A DNA stretch of 64,000 bases from Rhynchopus sp. YZ270_cl-10. Lineage: Eukaryota; Euglenozoa; Diplonemea; Diplonemida; Diplonemidae. The translations under genes were made by a program, and so were the position numbers. Below the pieces are notes generated by a model. It was given only the letters and a program-made list of their open reading frames with translations, had not been told where the DNA came from and ran no database searches. The stretch lies in assembly GCA_964035575.1 (NCBI GenBank), contig OZ037881.1, forward strand, positions 1,240,001 through 1,304,000. The letters run 5' to 3'. Positions 11,078 to 21,839 of the stretch are shown here, one piece after another (position 1 is the stretch's first letter; every line of letters starts with the position of its first letter).

Positions 11078-11434
11078 CCATTCCCCCTTTCCCTTTACCC
11101 CTCTTCGGGCCCGAATAAGAAAGCACAAATAACCTAACCCCAAGGGGAGGCAGATACACTTAGAACGAAAAAAAGCTACCCCTTTTTTCCTTTTCTCCTT
11201 TCCCCCTCTTCGTTTTCTGAACGAGCGCGAAACTCATCGCAATTGTATCTAAGGTGTGACTTTAGACCCTTCTTCACGGCTGTCTGTGCTACTGGAGGGT
11301 GCATCACCATGACCGAGATTTTGCATTCCCATTGAATGCGTTGAGAAAAGGCAGAGTATTCTCTGCGGGGTGTTTTGCCGCACTATTCAATATTCAATAT
11401 TCTATACTCAGGTATCAACAAAAAGTAAAGCAAA
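11078..11434. other. Intergenic region, no gene seen
   Basis: 357 nt, A/T-rich. A pyrimidine-poor but plausible AG acceptor lies at 11410-11411, 23 nt before the next start codon. Confidence 0.45.
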
Positions 11435-13250
11435 ATGGCAATGTTGGAAAATCACTTGTTTTTGGCGGCCACCGCTGCCGCCGGTGCTGCGGGTATTATG
11501 GGGTGTGCGTGCATGCGCCCTAAGGAAATAACGTACGACGAGGAGGACGAGGACGTGGCGATTCCTACGATGCAGGCTATCAAGGAGTTTAAGAAGCGGG
11601 GGAAGTCTTCGGAGCAGCTTGCACGCGAGGATGCGTACGAATCGCTGCCACGTAACCGCTCTAAGCCGAGAGTCACACCCATCCCCGGGTCCATCGTCCG
11701 CGAGGCCAAGGAGTACGCACCCCGTGTGCACCCCCTCAAGCTTAGAACAAAGCACCACTTCAGCGAGCCCGACATGCTCACCAACCCCATTGACATCTGG
11801 GCCAACCCTAGCTCCGAAGAGTACCAGAAGGCGGAGAAGGACGCACAGCGGTGGGCATGGAACTCCTTCATCACCGTCGACGAAGGCACGCAGCTTGTCT
11901 CCACTGAGGTGCAGTACGCCTCGGAAGGCTACGGCGTGCGCATCATTGTGATCCCCACCCTGCGTCTTGCGGACAGACAGTTCTACGACCAGGCGATGGA
12001 CACCATCATTGCGAACAGAGCGATGGTCCTTGTGGAGTCGCTGCACAGCGAGGTGCAGACAGAGCTCTTCAAGAAGATGGAGGCAGACGGCTTCGGTAAG
12101 GGTGCCTACGAGAAGGTGTCCCGCGCACAGACGCAGGCAATGGCACTGCGTCGTGGCGCAGAAGGGGCGCAGGGTGTCATCAACGCAGTGGGCGGCAACA
12201 CCATGACTCTCGACTACTTCCAGGCCCTCGTAGAACTGCACTGCGACTGGCTTCTCGCAGACCACGGTCTCAGCAAAGAAGCAATGGAGAACATTGGCAT
12301 CACCGTGAACCACAAGAAGAGCTTCAATGCGCTCTGCGCCCTGCGTGAGGCAAGCCTATTCAGCATGGTGGACAAATGTCTGCGGGCGTCTGGGTCTGCA
12401 GAGGACTGGAAGGCGCTGACTGGGCAGGAGGGCCGCGATGGGGAGAAGGTCATCTGCATTCCGTGGAACGGACGTCACTGCGACCGTCTCGAGAAATTCC
12501 TTGTCCAGTACCGTGGCTTTGTGCCGCGGCACGACACACAGGTCCACCGTATCATTTTCGACCCCCGCCAGACAAGCAAGATGGTGCTGAAGGCCGTCCT
12601 CGAGGACCAGGTGGAGACAGGGCACGACAAGCTCCATGACATTCCAGGACCTACCACGGTGGTTCCGGAGGAGTTCATGCCGCCGTACCACTTTGGGCCA
12701 CTTGCCGAGGACATGAAGGCAAAGGTATGCTAATCACGCTTTATGACCCGACACTTCATGAGTATCACTATACCCGGATATTCAGCGTATTTTATATTTT
12801 ACGTCTTCTTGGCAGCCTTTTGCTCTAAGTAAGTAAGTAAGTCTTTACCTTGCACGCTTTGCCTCATACAAACCTCCAAACCGCTACCCAGCCCCCTTGC
12901 TAACTACTCTCCCCCCAACCCCCTACAATGGCCCTAAAGGCCTATTCCACGACACCCCAAACAACCCAATACAGGACTCTATGCGCTGCCTACGCCAGGT
13001 GTCTGCTGTGGACGGTGAACGCCCCTACCTTGACATGCTTGTTGATGCTGGCGCTGAGACCGAGAAGGAGACAGCTGCCGAGGCGAAAGAGGGCGAGGTG
13101 GAACAGCCAGCTGAGCAGGTGGAGGAGACGGCAGCAGCAGCAGTGGAGGAAGTGGTGGTGGAGGAGAAGGCAGAGGAGCAGGCGACAGAAGAGGTAAAAG
13201 AAGTAGAGACTGCAGAAGCGCCTGAAGAGGAGGAGGTGGAGGAGTACTAG
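11435..13250 (+). CDS. Unassigned protein, possible TraB/PrgY-like fold, with acidic tail
   Basis: Exons 11435-12724 and 12975-13250, phase 0, 521 aa; donor GTATGC, intron 250 nt. The N-terminus has a short alanine-rich hydrophobic stretch (about 9-24) that could be an anchor or signal. The middle contains GVRIIVIPTLRLADRQF followed by MVLVESLHSE, and later VICIPWNGRHCDRLEKFL. This order faintly recalls TraB/PrgY/TIKI proteins (GTAH, then VxVEL, then GxxH), but the catalytic residues are not clearly conserved, so the assignment is weak. The C-terminal 60 residues, in exon 2, are almost all Glu, Val and Ala. The gene is real by composition and splicing; its function is unknown. Confidence 0.7.
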
Positions 13251-13584
13251 AACAACGTTTGAAAAAGCAAAAAAAAAAAAAAGGAAAAATCTTTGGTGTG
13301 AATTGATCTGTCGATACAAAAAAAAATGTGGGGGGGAAAGAGGGTTCAAAAGGGAAAATGGGTTTTTTTTTGTTTTTTTTTTTCAAAAAAAGAATGTGCA
13401 AACGTCTTAGGAAGAGAACATCCCCCTAATTTTTTGTGATAGCAAAAAAAAAATGGGGGTATGGTATTCACTGTTGTGTCGCACCTCACATGGTCTTCCT
13501 TTTGTGGTTCTGTTGTTGTGTTTGTGTGTTTTTTTCTTTCTCTTTCTTTTTTCTTTTTTTTTGGTGCAGTGGTCATATGCCAAG

Positions 13585-13623
13585 GTACACTGTCACGAGA
13601 GGGCTTTGTATTTCAAGTCAAAA
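13585..13623 (+). repeat. Dispersed repeat C
   Basis: Begins GTACACTGTCACGAGAGGGC and ends TTTCAAGTCA. Repeat A follows about 28 nt downstream. Confidence 0.65.
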
Positions 13624-13650
13624 ATTTTTTTTTCTTTTGGGGGGATGACC

Positions 13651-13685
13651 GGCTATGCGAGGCTTGGTTCATCTTACAAGCTTCT
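13651..13685 (+). repeat. Dispersed repeat A
   Basis: GGCTATGCGAGGCTTGGTTC followed by ATCTTAC. It lies downstream of a C copy, as at 40601/40706. Confidence 0.55.
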
Positions 13686-14049
13686 TCGTTCTTCTTTTGC
13701 TTTTTTTTTTTTTGTCTGCTATTTGCCAGCACAATGTCAAAAGAAAAATTACCTATCTACAAAAAAGCAACACCACGGTACAACACGTTGCACAAAAAAA
13801 AAAACAAAAACAAAAATCAGGGAAGTTCCTAAGTGGGACCGAGAACATGAAATTCTGGATTTTAGTTTTTTTTTCCTTTTTTTCCTTAGGGGGCTTTCTT
13901 GTGGTTTCTGGTGGGTTTCACTGTAGGTGACACACCACCAGTGTGGTGAAATGGTCGAAACTCTCAAAAGCAAGAGTTTTCAGGGGGCAAGAAAAAAAAA
14001 TTGACAACAAAATCCTTCACTGTCCAGGGCTGTACCCCCAATTTTTTTT

Positions 14050-14175
14050 TTGCCTGCGGCGCCATTTTTCATTTTTTGCTCTGCAAAAAAGGGTTCGTTG
14101 GAAGCTAGATTTTTACACTGTACTCAAATTTTTTTGCCTGCGGCGCCATTTATATTATTTTTTGCTCCGCAAAAA
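14050..14175 (+). repeat. Tandem pair of a ~40-bp block with GCCTGCGGCGCC
   Basis: Units at 14050-14090 and 14134-14175 both read TTGCCTGCGGCGCCATTT and end TTTTTTGCTC-GCAAAAA. The same GCGCCGCAGGCGC-type palindrome appears in the inverted repeats at 17553 and 19169. Confidence 0.6.
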
Positions 14176-14176
14176 G

Positions 14177-14236
14177 AGAAGTGCAACGCCTCACCGTTCA
14201 TCGGCGGAAGCACTGGTTCCACGGGTTATCGAACCC
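14177..14236 (-). repeat. Dispersed repeat B, minus-strand copy
   Basis: On the minus strand it reads GGGGTTCGATAACCCGTGG, AGTGC, GATGAACGGTGAGGCGTT, GCACT. It keeps both the B-box-like start and the AGTGC/GCACT pair. Confidence 0.55.
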
Positions 14237-14410
14237 CAGAGAGCACTTCATTGGCATGCACGCGGTTACCGCGAGGGAGCGTGTATGCAGGTACAAAATC
14301 ACTGCCCCATCCAAATAATATTCCCAACGTCTTTGGGGATCCCCTTGCATTTTGCAGCCAAAAATGCAACTAGACCAAAGCAAAAAGTTCCGCGCGAGTG
14401 TAGCGCGCCC

Positions 14411-14580
14411 GGGTTTGGACCCCTTTTTGAATTTCGAGGGGCGGTTAAAGTGGGCCCAGAATCACAGTTCTGACACTCATTTAGCATTGTGAGCAACTCA
14501 CTAGTGGTCGTAACCAAAATTTGTATCAATCAAGAACTTGTCCATTTTCTCGAAATGACCCCACTACAGTGAGGGTAGAG
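14411..14580 (+). repeat. Dispersed repeat D, copy 1
   Basis: Contains TTTGAATTTCGAGGGGCG, GTGGGCCCAGAATCA and GACCCCACTACAGTGAGGG. The same order is seen at 16200; the CGA-ATGACCCCACCACTGC part recurs in the tandem repeat at 39395. Confidence 0.55.
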
Positions 14581-14935
14581 CTCGGAAAGCCCGAAAAAGG
14601 GCAAAAAACCCCACCCAAAAAAAGGAAAAAAACGGGAACATAAATCCAGAATTTTGCTGTTTTTTCCGAGAACAAGGAACAACCCTGACAAAAATGAGGT
14701 GGCATGCTTGCATCCTCTAAGGAAATTCGGGTGGTATCAATACTTTTTTTTTTATACTATTTCCCCCACACAACACCCATTTTATACTATCTCGCAAACC
14801 CCCCTTTTTATGAACGAAACACCCCCTTTTTTTTTTTTGGGTCAGACAAAATATGTCAACGAAGAAAACCATTGAACCTCTCCCCTCTCTTTTCGCTACA
14901 TACTTCGGTGTCCACCCCTCCTATACGTACACCCA

Positions 14936-15112
14936 ATGCGAGTCGCATTCTCGCAGTCTCGCACAATTCTGGTCTGGCGAAAAATTATCGCACAATTATC
15001 ACTCATTATCGCTTACTCTCGCACGACCAAAACCCCTTCTACGTGAGCGATAATGATTGTCGCAATTGCGATAATGGTTTGCGGATAATGCGATTAATGA
15101 TTCTCGCTTCGA
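14936..15112. repeat. Imperfect palindrome rich in ATTATCGC / GCGATAAT
   Basis: The left half has TCTCGCAC, AATTATCGCACAATTATC and ATTATCGC. The right half has GCGATAATGATTGTCGC, GCGATAATGG and GATTCTCGC, the inverse words in reverse order. Confidence 0.5.
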
Positions 15113-15146
15113 GTGTATGCCTTTACATACCCATCATGTACCCATA

Positions 15147-15180
15147 GGTACACTGCTCACGATAGCTGTTGTATTTCAGC
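15147..15180 (+). repeat. Dispersed repeat C, diverged
   Basis: GGTACACTGCTCACGATAGC then TGTTGTATTTCAGC. Confidence 0.45.
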
Positions 15181-15260
15181 TCTACTTTCTCTCTCTCTTC
15201 TTCTCCCCCTTTCCCCTCCTCCCCTCCCACTCAATACACCACTCAGAGAAACCCTTGTCA

Positions 15261-15279
15261 GAGAGAGAGAGAGAGAGAT
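15261..15279 (+). repeat. (GA)n microsatellite
   Basis: About nine GA units. Confidence 0.8.
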
Positions 15280-15493
15280 TAAAAGGCACTCTTCAATCAC
15301 ATTCAATCCACCTCCACCTTAGATACTCGTCTCTTCATCTAAAAAGAAAGTGGAAGATTTTGCACAAAACTGTGGAGTCAAAAACAACCCGAGAAAACCA
15401 CACATTAATCCAACAATTTATCAAGTGGAGCTCCTTGGATCCTTATCCGTGTCGGCATAATATAACTAAGCTTTTTTTTCAAAGAAAACCCCA

Positions 15494-15928
15494 ATGCCTG
15501 ACTACTATGCAGTGTTAGGTGTCGATGTAGGCGCAGATTTGTGTGAGGTTAACAGGGCATATAGGAGACGAGCATTGGATCTGCATCCTGATAAAGGTGG
15601 CGGGGTCGGTGCGTTTGAGGAACTGCAGGAGGCACATGGTGTTCTAGGTGACGTTGTCAAAAGGCGTGAGTACGATGATATGGTGCTTGCGCGGAAGCAT
15701 AGTGTGGATAACGCAGCGTCCGACTCCTTCACGCTCCAGGTAATAGAGAGCGACTGCGAGCCGCTGGCAGACGCAGATGGTGTGCACGAAGGCCACACCC
15801 ATCCGTGCCGCTGTGGCGGCCAGTACGAAGTGCTCCTCGCGGACATCGAGGAATGCAGAGCAGAGCTTGCGGAGTCGCTTCTTGTCGCCTGCACGCATTG
15901 CTCCCTTCAGATTGAGGTTGTGCTCTAA
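15494..15928 (+). CDS. DPH4: Diphthamide biosynthesis protein 4 (DNAJC24/Jjj3-like)
   Basis: Single exon, 144 aa. The ATG lies 9 nt after a T-run ending AAAG, a probable leader acceptor. The N-terminal J domain (about 1-60) has YYAVLGV at its start and the HPD tripeptide (LDLHPDKGG). The C-terminal half is a CSL/DPH-type zinc-binding domain with HPCRCGGQYEV and, about 35 residues later, CTHCSLQIEV, giving the CxC...CxxC metal site. A J domain followed by a CSL zinc finger is the signature of DPH4, which supplies electrons or iron to the first diphthamide step on elongation factor 2 and stimulates Hsp70. Length matches the family (about 150 aa). It is probably cytosolic. Confidence 0.9.
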   Translation: MPDYYAVLGVDVGADLCEVNRAYRRRALDLHPDKGGGVGAFEELQEAHGVLGDVVKRREYDDMVLARKHSVDNAASDSFTLQVIESDCEPLADADGVHEGHTHPCRCGGQYEVLLADIEECRAELAESLLVACTHCSLQIEVVL

Positions 15929-16515
15929 GGGTGGTGTTTTTCTGAGTTTTTTTTTTGGGGCGATTGTGGGTTGTTTTCACCTCCCACAAAATTGTGGCAG
16001 TTTTGTAGGCTTGGGTTTTCCTATCAAATTTCACCTTTTCTCTCTCCCCTTTCTAGCCTCCCCATCATCCCCATTGGCCCCTTTTTTTTTGAAAGACGAA
16101 AGCGACCATCCTAGCTTTTCTCTTTTTTTGCCCTTTCTTTCCTCGCATTAACCTCATGAAGGTGGATTAAAAAGAAACAAGTTATTTCTCTTTTTGTTTG
16201 GGACCCCTTCTTGAATTTCGAGAGGGCGTTTCACGTTACAGTGGGCCCAGAATCATAGTTCCATTTAACCCCGTGAAGCAACTCGTGGGAATGACCAAAA
16301 CGTGTATCAGTGACCCGTACTGAGTTTTTTTCAATTGTCTCAAAGCTTTATTAGTTGCTGTTGATCCGCTATGTCACCACTACTCAGTCATTCACTCGTA
16401 CTCCTCATTGCGGGTTCCTCGTCCTGGGCATGACGTTAAACTGCCTTTCTGTTGGACAAACATACCACACACACGTCAGGGTTTTATTTTTCAATACACA
16501 TACACAAGTTCAAGA
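15929..16515. other. Intergenic region with a D repeat
   Basis: 587 nt; nothing coding is seen. A D copy occupies 16200-16345 and the probable leader of the next gene lies near 16500. Confidence 0.5.
16200..16345 (+). repeat. Dispersed repeat D, copy 2
   Basis: Matches 14411 through TTGAATTTCGAGAGGGCG, GTGGGCCCAGAATCATAG, GCAACTCGTGG and GTATCAGTGA. Confidence 0.55.
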
Positions 16516-17282
16516 ATGAAGTGCCGTCGTTGCGGCGAAGAAGTTGAAGACTTTGACAACCATCCTGTGGACTGTAAACCTACACCATCCTCTAGTAGAC
16601 CACCTCTTCCTCAGAGTAGTAGTGGGTCAGCCTCTGACAAGGCACGGAGTGTTAGCAGCGTACAAACAACAGATCGTAGAGATGCGATTACATTTGCTAT
16701 GGAGAGTATGAAGAATGCTGAGAACAAGATGGAACAGCGGATTAAGGACAGGAAGGCGGCTGGGAAGGAGTTAATAGACTATCTCCTCACACCTGGTAAC
16801 AAAGATGCAACGATAAAGGCCTTAAAGGACCAGATAACCAATGCCAAAGAAGCAGAAACAGCTGCTGGGAAAAGGTATGATGACGAACGCCAATTTGTTC
16901 AGAAGTTGGTGGCGAAAAAGCAAGAACAGGTATGTGTGCAGGATATATAGTTTTGCATTTCTTTGATTAGGAACAAGCCGAGCAACATCGCCAGTCTTCG
17001 ACCAAAAACACCAAGTCTCTGTCAGTTTCTACACACACAAAGCAGAGTACTAGAAGGGTGGAGAATACCGCAAAGCTTACAACCAAATCTATCAAATCAC
17101 TTGGAGAAGACTCTTCACCTGGGGAGTCAAGTGAAACATCTGTCAGCGAATGGATCAGAACCTTACCTGATACATCTCTCAATCCACCCCCTGTCTTGTC
17201 ACATACCTCGAGGCAGACTGTTCTTGTTTCAGCAAAAGTTGACTCCACTCACTGGATACGGCACAGTGCATCGTGCATCTAA
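16516..17282 (+). CDS. Small protein with N-terminal C2HC zinc-finger-like motif
   Basis: Exons 16516-16929 and 16971-17282, phase 0, 241 aa; the 41-nt intron (GTATGT...TTAG) is among the shortest here. The N-terminus MKCRRCGEEVEDFDNHPVDC has the C-x2-C...H-x4-C spacing of a small zinc finger. A Ser/Pro-rich linker follows, then a charged helical region (about 55-140) likely to form a coiled coil, and a Ser/Thr-rich tail. I do not recognise a family. Splicing preserves the frame and exon 2 continues the Gln/Glu-rich helix (KKQEQ-EQAEQH), which supports the model. Confidence 0.65.
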
Positions 17283-17552
17283 CAAAACAATCTTGTAGAG
17301 TTCCTTTTGTTGTTTATTTTATTTTTTCCCCTGCTAACCTTCTCACAACCTTCCTATTCGTTTGCTTTGTGAATAATAAAATGACACTGGCACATGCTAC
17401 CTGGTTGTTACACTTCTTTGGCGGGGAACTTGCGCAACAGCGTTTGTGCCTTGATGAAGGGGAGTAGGGTCCATGTTCCCCTTTGTTCAGCACACCGAAC
17501 TTCACGCACTAGGCAAAAGTGGATTTCTCGGCGGTCATGGCCTCAAAGGTTC

Positions 17553-17670
17553 CTGGCGAAGCCACGGTACGCAACATTTCAAAAAAAAATTGCGCTTAAA
17601 ATTGTACATTTTGGGCGGGTTGCAAGCTTGCGCCGCAGGCGCACGGTGCGCTACTTTTTTATTTCGCCAT
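17553..17670 (+). repeat. Left arm of inverted repeat
   Basis: Contains TGGCGAAGCCACGGTACGCA, AATTGCGCTTAAAA and GCAAGCTTGCGCCGCAGGCG. The inverse of all three blocks is at 19169-19306. Confidence 0.7.
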
Positions 17671-18008
17671 GCTGCATGCTTCCTTTTGCTTCGGCGTTTG
17701 ACTAATTGAGTCGCGTTCTGGCTGTGACGGGGTCACTTTGTTCATGAGGTCATTTCTGGTCACTCTCAGAGGCTCGTGTGAGGTACCAAAAAAAATCGAT
17801 TTTCTCCCAAATCATGGGTGTTCCGTATTTCCGGGGGTTTTCGGGGGAAAATCGGGTCCGTATTCCACTATTTTTCTTTGGGTGGGCTTCCCCTTTGGGG
17901 GTCAAAAACAGGGTCGAAACACCCCAAAACTGGTCTTATTTGAATTTTTGGTGACCCGAGCGTTCAGCGGTGGTACTAAAAAAAATATTGGCGTGGCTGC
18001 ATAACCGC

Positions 18009-18123
18009 ACAGTACACAGTACACAGTACACAGTACACAGTACACAGTACACAGTACACAGTACACAGTACACAGTACACAGTACACAGTACACAGTACA
18101 CAGTACACAGTACACAGTACACA
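18009..18123 (+). repeat. 7-bp minisatellite (CACAGTA)n
   Basis: About 16 perfect tandem copies of CACAGTA. Because 7 is not a multiple of 3, all frames stay open on both strands, giving long spurious ORFs. Confidence 0.9.
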
Positions 18124-19168
18124 AACAGGTGCAGGGTGGTTCCGTGCTTATCATAGAACCTGGCACCTTGTGTGTCTCCCAAAAACCAAAAGCGTTGTGT
18201 GTGTAGTTTTGAAAGAAGGAAAAATAGTAAAAAAAAGGAAATTTAGACCGGGTTTCCTTACTAAAACCAGAGGAATCTCGTAGTTCATAGTGAGGGTACT
18301 TTAGAGTGTTTTTGCACACATGTGCCCCCACTGTGGAGAGCAATCGGCTCGCGCATCAAAGGAAAGCAGAGAAACGGGAAAATTTGCGTTTTTTTTTTGG
18401 GCCCGAAACACGATTTTTCAGATTTTTTTCCAAAAGGTAGCGCGAAGCCTGGCTGTGTTCATTGCTGTTGTATCTTGGCGCTTCCATCCAAGCTGGAGAG
18501 AACCCTTACAGTACAGCAAAATGTCGTCTAGTTCGGTACATGTGACACATTCGTGTTTGATCTGCTTTCGTAGCTTGTTGATCATCACTTAGAGGACATA
18601 ACCTGGCGACTTTTTGTTGTCTTTTACCAAAAACAATCTTTGAAAAGAGAGTTGAGAACGTTGTTTTGTTGATCCCACAACCCATGATGCTATCAATTTA
18701 TTGCACATTTGGTGTGGCGCGTTACCCTACTTTTCAAGTACATACACACTACATAAGAACTACACAAAAATGACTTTTTTTTGGGGGTGTTTAAGGGAAA
18801 AAATATTTTTTAGAAGTGACCTTTTTTTGGGGGGTCCGGGGGGGCCGGAAAATTTTTTCACCAATTTTTGCCTACAAAAAATCGGGAAAATTTTTTTTTG
18901 TTTTCGGTTCTTCCGAGTCTGTGCGTGCTGTGATGGGGTCACTTTGCGCTGAGAAATGAGTACTTTTGACCTAAAATGCATGTGTCAGTTTTATACAGGC
19001 CATTTTCAGGTTTTGTGTGCAAAATATGGTCAGTACTTGACTTTGAAGGAAAAATGCAAAGTGAACGTGGGAGCAGTTAGCATAGCTGCGAACTTTGCTG
19101 CATGTTGTGACCCACCATTTGACGGACGGAGCTCGTAGAACCCAATGAGGAGTGAGAAAGAAGGACAT

Positions 19169-19306
19169 GGTCAAATAAAAAAGTAGCGTACCGTGCGCCT
19201 GCGGCGCAAGCTTGCATTCCACCCTCCCCATGACATAGCTTGGCTGTAAAACAAAGTGCATTTTTAAGCGCAATTTTTTGGAATGTTGCGTACCGTGGCT
19301 TCGCCA
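19169..19306 (-). repeat. Right arm of inverted repeat
   Basis: Inverse of 17553-17670, about 20 nt longer because of an internal difference. It ends TGGCTTCGCCA, adjoining the hAT fragment. Confidence 0.7.
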
Positions 19307-19343
19307 GAACGCAGTTTTCTCGAAGTCTTCTTGCTCTTGAACA

Positions 19344-19769
19344 TTGCAAGTCGGAAAATGGGATACTCTCGCACGGGTTTTGGAGGCTGCGGTCGTTGCA
19401 CTCCCGTCTTCCGTTGTTGTTGAACGAGGATTCTCTCTCCTGGACCACATCTACGCAAAGAGACGCCACCGCCTTTCTCACAGCACTATTGAGAAGCTGA
19501 TGATTCTTCATGAACAGGCACCCGAGTTTAATACCGAAGAGATGGGGAATATTCTTGAACACGCTGTTTCTCAGCGACAAGCGTCACAGGTTCAAGAGAA
19601 AACGGAGTGCGGAGGAGTTGGAAGACTTCGCTTCCCCGTATTTGTTTCCGGAATTGAGCTTATGAGGACCTTTTTCGCGCGCAGCGCGTATGTTCGAAAC
19701 GTATCGTGGGCAAAAAAAAAAATCATGATTTTCACCACCAGCCATGGACCAAGGTCGAAAAATGTCTGA
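19344..19769 (+). mobile_element. hAT transposase fragment (C-terminal dimerisation domain)
   Basis: The frame encodes WDTLARVLEAAVVALPSSV, VVERGFSLLDHIYAKRRHRL and SHSTIEKLMIL, the hAT-family dimerisation pattern (PSS...ER-FS...KRR-RLS...L). The DDE core and zinc finger are absent nearby, so this is a 5'-truncated remnant. The flanking inverted repeats at 17553/19169 may belong to the same decayed element or be a separate insertion. Confidence 0.65.
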
Positions 19770-20092
19770 TTCCTGTGTAGAAAAACCCGTAAAAAAACCG
19801 GAATTCCAAGCCCGAAAGTGCGATTTTTGTAGCTGTTTAGCGTCAGGCCTGCTCTAACACAATGGGTGGGAAAATTTTTTTTACCCCCCCTTTTTACAAT
19901 ACATAAGCACTACATAAGAACTACACAAATATGACTTTTTTTTTGGGGCGTGCCACACCAACATTGCAATTCTCTTTTCATCTGGATAGCATCGTATGTG
20001 TGGGTCGGTCGGAGGTGCCTGCATTCATAACGTCACTTTCATCCCTCAGAATCTCTCATCATTTACACATTCCTTTCTAGATCTATTTGAAT

Positions 20093-21686
20093 ATGAAGCT
20101 CTTTGCTCACCCTGATCCTACACAATATAGTAGTAATGAACTTATTGGTGAAGACGACGCAGGAGATGACGAGACAGAAGATGCAAGCGATGACGCTGCA
20201 GTGCATGATGGGCAGAGCCTTTTGGGACCTGCCTCCTTCGCTGCGGGGGTGGATACGAGCATCTGTTTGAGCAGCGACGAAGCGGCAGAGGCAGCTCTCC
20301 TGGAGCGTGAGGTCGACGCCATTGAGGTGTGGCTGCGGTCCCTCATCTTCCACCCCTGGGCGCAGGCGAAGGAACGTCTCCTCCTCTCCAGCACCCCTTC
20401 TCACACTGCCGGCACCCTAACCCTCCACTGTACCCCAGACACGCTTCGCAGTGTCCTCAATGCTCTAACCCTCGATGAAGGAAAAATTGATCATTCCCGC
20501 GACATAGAAACCACCGTCCTCGCACTACAAACCTCTGGGGAAATCGATGTGGTCTCCTTCATTACCTTTATTGACGCAACCGATGCACAACGAAGCCAAC
20601 TTTCTTTAGGAGATGACTTACTCTGGCTGCAGGTTTTTATAAGAGGGAAATTGACGACAATATCGAAGGCATTACGAGAGGCACATGAAGAGGGGTGTTA
20701 CGGTAGAGACGAAGACTATGGTGCGATTATTTCCGAATGCGTTGTATGGGAGACATTAGAAACGCACGGTATTGACGTGCCTGATGCCATGCGCCAACCG
20801 CTTTCCATGCGTTATTCTGCCCTTCGTGGTAGAGCTTCGTATCGTCTCTTTCGTGTCGATACCTTTCTCCAAGCCCTCCGCTGTACTGTCACTCTCTCCG
20901 ATGTATGGTTATATCGTGACCTGCTTGGATCCATCACACATGCTCCATTTCGCTGTATCTTTGATGAGGTGCACCTCGCACCGTACCCGCATACTGTTAA
21001 AGGCGATGTGCTTCTGAACGCTGATCCCCGAAGAGCGGAAACGGCATTGAGAGTTGAAGCGATTCTCGCAAAATGTCAGAACGATTCTGCGCATGTTTCT
21101 GTACAGCGTTTGAATGAAGTGTTAAAGGAGGTATGCGGAGTGGTGCTGCCAGAGCATTTCTTAGAGACCTTGGCCTTGGTGTATAATGAGAGTACCGAAG
21201 GGGGGTGTATAGCTTATGAAGGGTTGGTGGAGGATTTGGAGGGGTGTGAAGTGCCGGTGGCAGCGTTTGCTGGTGTAGATGATGAGGAGGTGGAGGAAAA
21301 TGCATGTGCCGAGTTGTTGCGTTTCTTGTACAGGAAATGGTGTAACAGAGGATGCCCCAGCCTCCACACAGTGTCAACAGCAGCATATCTCACCCCAGGA
21401 GAGCTTCGGGAGCTTCTTCGAGAGCGTGTTGGAGCGTGTGTGGACCGCCCGCTTCTTGATTGTCTAGCACTCCAACTCGCGGTGCCTTCAGCGTTAGGTC
21501 TGCGTCGAAGCTACGCCTTTGACACACCACAGCAGCAAGGTTACAACCTCAGACGATATGTGCGGCAGCCTCGTCCGCTCATGCTTCCCGTAAAGGTATT
21601 GTAATGTCGTTTTGTTCTTACATTATTACCCACAGATGCTGGAATCGCACTTCGACACCTTAGCGATGGCAGCAGAAAGAGGCTGA
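20093..21686 (+). CDS. Unrecognised 517-aa acidic protein
   Basis: Exons 20093-21595 and 21636-21686, phase 0; the 40-nt intron is the shortest in the window and its donor is GTATTG. The ATG lies 12 nt after CCTTTCTAG, a strong pyrimidine-AG. Residues 15-45 are highly acidic (GEDDAGDDETEDASDDAA). The rest is mixed alpha-helical with no motif I can name; stretches such as VVSFITFIDATD loosely recall EF-hand-type helices, but no canonical DxDxDG loop is seen. The last 16 residues come from exon 2. No membrane segment is evident. Confidence 0.7.
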
Positions 21687-21839
21687 TGGGGGTGCTTTAC
21701 ACGATCCCCCTCCCTCCGTTCTTCGTTCTCCTTTCCTACCATAGCAAAGCTGCAGATATATTTTGGACTTTCTGTTCTCCTCCTCTTCCTCTTCCTCCTC
21801 CCCCACTCCACTCCACCCCAATCAAGGAAAGGATACAAA

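Larger units (their letters stand above)
13251..15493. other. Repeat-rich intergenic region without a supported gene
   Basis: 2.2 kb with many T-runs. Open frames at 13453-13926 and 14704-15147 are low-complexity Phe/Lys translations and were not accepted. It holds copies of C, A and B, a duplicated GCCTGCGGCGCC block, a D repeat and an ATTATCGC-rich palindrome, listed below. Confidence 0.6.
17283..20092. other. Decayed-transposon region between genes
   Basis: 2.8 kb without a host gene. It contains inverted repeats (17553-17670 and 19169-19306), a 7-bp minisatellite (18009-18123), a hAT transposase fragment (19344-19769), and a direct repeat: 18735-18790 and 19905-19945 share CTACATAAGAACTACACAAA followed by ATGAC and a T-run. 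Frames rich in YCVLCTV are minisatellite translations. Confidence 0.6.

Noticed and set aside
13453-13926. 157-aa Phe-rich frame
   Set aside because: T-run translation overlapping C and A repeats.
17902-18343. Frames with YCVLCTV tandem repeats on both strands
   Set aside because: Produced by the 7-bp minisatellite, which stays open in every frame.
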